From JBBDIO01 sp040880365 (GTDB lineage: Bacteria; Chloroflexota; Anaerolineae; Caldilineales; Caldilineaceae), in the NCBI GenBank assembly GCA_040880365.1, contig JBBDIO010000202.1:1-17539 (forward strand): 17,539 bases of DNA, written 5' to 3'. Each line of letters starts with the position of its first letter. Within the stretch, counting starts at the first letter, position 1. Positions 16,021 through 17,539 of this stretch are shown here, piece after piece. The notes beneath the pieces are model-generated. The model had not been told where the DNA came from. It saw only the letters and a program-made list of their open reading frames with translations, and did not search any database. Position numbers and translations under genes: made by a program.

Positions 16021-17427
16021 TTAACCGGGCAATTCGTCGCGCACATCGACCAGCCGCCCGTTGATCGCGGCCGCCGCGGCCATAATCGGGCTCATGAGCA
16101 GACTGCGCGAACCGGGACCCTGCCGGCCCTGGAAATTGCGATTGCTGGTGCTGGCGACATATTTGCCCGCGCCGGCTTTGTCGTCGTTCATTGCCAGACA
16201 CATGCTGCACCCCGCACCGCGCCATTCGAAGCCCGCTTCGCTGAAAATGCGATCCAGCCCTTCGGCCTCGGCTTGCGCCTTAATCGCCTTGGAACCGGGC
16301 ACAACCAGCCCCTGCACCGTGCTTGCCACACGCCGCCCCTTGACCACATTGGCGGCCTCGCGCAGGTCTTCGATGCGGCTGTTGGTGCACGAGCCGATGA
16401 AGACAATATCCACCGGCTGACCGGCCAACGCCTGCCCCGGCTGCAACCCCATATACTCCAGCGCGCTCAACAGGCTGCGCCGTTCCGAGGGGTCTTCCAC
16501 TTCTGCGGGCACAGGAATATGCCCGGTGATGCCCGTGCCCTGTCCCGGATTGGTGCCATAGGTGACCATCGGCTCCAGCCTGGTTGCATCCAGGTGTAAT
16601 TCCCGATCAAAGACTGCATCGTCATCGGTGGTCAACGACCGCCAGTAGTCAACAGCCTTGTCCCAATCTGCACCCTTGGGCGCAAAATGGCGGCCCTTCA
16701 CATACTCAAACGTGGTCTCATCGGGCGCAATCAGCCCGGCACGCGCGCCGCCTTCGATGCTCATATTGCAGATGGTCATGCGGTTTGCCATGCTCATGTT
16801 GCGGATGGCGCTGCCCCGGTATTCAAAGACATACCCGGCGCCGCCGCCCGCGCCATTCTTGGCAATAATCGCCAGGATCACATCCTTGGCGGTCACGCCA
16901 AAGCCCAATTCGCCATCCACATTGATCGCGAAGGTCTGCGGCTTCTCTTGCAAAAGGCACTGGGTTGCCAGCACATGGCCGACTTCGCTGGTGCCGATGC
17001 CAAACGCCAGTGCGCCAAACGCGCCGTGGGTGCTGGTGTGGCTGTCGCCGCAGACAATGGTCATGCCCGGCTGGGTCACGCCCATCTCCGGCCCGACCAC
17101 ATGCACAATCCCCTGCACATCGCCTTCGATATCCCACAACGTGACCCCAAAATCGCGGCAATTGTCGCGCAGCGTGCGCACCTGGGTGGCCGCGTCGCGG
17201 GGCCAAAGCTCAATATCCACATCGCGCGTGGGAATGGCATGGTCCATAGTGGCAAAGGTCTTTTCCGGACGCCGGACCTGCAAGCCCCGTTCGCGCAACA
17301 TTCCAAACGCCTGGGGCGAAGTGACTTCATGAATCAAATGCGCGTCGACGTATAACACCGCGGGCGCGCCTGGGTCCTGCGCCACAACATGGGCATCCCA
17401 GACTTTTTCAAACAGAGTTTTTGACAC
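16021..17427 (-). CDS. leuC: 3-isopropylmalate dehydratase, large subunit
   Basis: LeuC is the Fe-S subunit of the isomerase. The 468-residue length is standard. C347 (IGSCTNSR) and C407 plus C410 (GAGCSMCLAM) are the three ligands of the [4Fe-4S] cluster. Other family marks are VDAHLIHEVTSPQAF (27-41), CGDSHTSTHGAFG (126-138) and GTSEVGHVLATQ (145-156). The C-terminal STSNRNFQGRQG (426-437) is also intact. The start is GTG 17427, with GGAG 7 bases upstream, and the protein begins at the normal family position (SKTLFEKVWD). With leuD it forms the first gene pair of the cluster in transcription order. Its upstream region holds a second REPIN-like element and may extend beyond the window; I see no T-box or leader peptide in the 112 bases available. 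Confidence 0.97.
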   Translation of the reverse strand: MSKTLFEKVWDAHVVAQDPGAPAVLYVDAHLIHEVTSPQAFGMLRERGLQVRRPEKTFATMDHAIPTRDVDIELWPRDAATQVRTLRDNCRDFGVTLWDIEGDVQGIVHVVGPEMGVTQPGMTIVCGDSHTSTHGAFGALAFGIGTSEVGHVLATQCLLQEKPQTFAINVDGELGFGVTAKDVILAIIAKNGAGGGAGYVFEYRGSAIRNMSMANRMTICNMSIEGGARAGLIAPDETTFEYVKGRHFAPKGADWDKAVDYWRSLTTDDDAVFDRELHLDATRLEPMVTYGTNPGQGTGITGHIPVPAEVEDPSERRSLLSALEYMGLQPGQALAGQPVDIVFIGSCTNSRIEDLREAANVVKGRRVASTVQGLVVPGSKAIKAQAEAEGLDRIFSEAGFEWRGAGCSMCLAMNDDKAGAGKYVASTSNRNFQGRQGPGSRSLLMSPIMAAAAAINGRLVDVRDELPG

Positions 17428-17476
17428 GTTGGTTCTCCAAAACTAGTGCTTAGTTAAGTTGCAGTTTGTATTTGTC

Positions 17477-17539
17477 GTAGGTCACGTCTCCTGACGTGAC
17501 ATGGGTCTACAGGGTTGTCACAGCAGGAGCTGTGACCTA
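17477..17539. repeat. Second REPIN-like element upstream of leuC, cut by the window edge
   Basis: The left arm at 17477-17500 is GTAG plus a perfect hairpin (GTCACGTC, loop TCCT, GACGTGAC). The right arm at 17517-17539 is a perfect hairpin (GTCACAGC, loop AGGA, GCTGTGAC) followed by CTA; a final C would be expected just outside the window. The spacer is 16 bases. It starts 50 bp upstream of the leuC start codon and matches the leuC-leuD element in layout. Confidence 0.85.

Noticed and set aside
17428..17539. T-box or leucine leader-peptide attenuator upstream of leuC
   Set aside because: No T-box sequence, run of Leu codons or terminator/antiterminator pair is visible in the available 112 bases; sequence beyond the window could change this.

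Overview
The window is a bacterial chromosomal contig, GC-rich, with one 40-base run of N (an assembly or scaffold gap). Every gene I can support lies on the minus strand, so transcription reads from the right edge to the left. The gene set and protein style would fit a Chloroflexota-like or similar environmental bacterium, but no rRNA or marker gene is present and I hold that assignment only weakly.

Layout, in the direction of transcription (right to left). (1) leuC and leuD, the two subunits of isopropylmalate/citramalate isomerase, with REPIN-like inverted repeats both upstream of leuC and between the two genes. (2) A nucleotidyltransferase-fold protein of unknown target, with its own extended -10 promoter, a perfect palindrome and an 11-bp tandem array in its leader. 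(3) A PhyH-family Fe(II)/2-oxoglutarate dioxygenase. (4) leuB, then ppc (PEP carboxylase) only 3 bp later. (5) A HAD-IIA phosphatase-like gene and cimA (citramalate synthase). (6) After a hairpin and a 16-bp tandem array, ilvD (dihydroxy-acid dehydratase). (7) After a second hairpin and the N gap, an SDR oxidoreductase, a serine beta-lactamase-like hydrolase, a GalU-like nucleotidyltransferase, and a GHMP sugar kinase that runs off the left edge.

The core genes fit together as the citramalate (threonine-independent) route to isoleucine. CimA joins pyruvate and acetyl-CoA to citramalate, LeuCD isomerises it, LeuB oxidises it to 2-oxobutyrate, and IlvD acts late in the pathway. LeuC, LeuD and LeuB also serve leucine synthesis. 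PEP carboxylase supplies oxaloacetate from the same PEP/pyruvate node. leuA, ilvBN, ilvC and ilvE are not in the window. The left-hand pair (nucleotidyltransferase plus kinase, 8-bp overlap) looks like a separate sugar kinase/sugar-nucleotide module.

The most unusual non-coding signal is the set of GTAG-footed hairpins around leuC. They are arranged in inverted pairs, and stem bases differ between copies while pairing is mostly kept. Several leaders (ilvD, the nucleotidyltransferase, the dioxygenase) also carry short tandem repeats. No gap between genes exceeds 300 bases; the largest is about 230.
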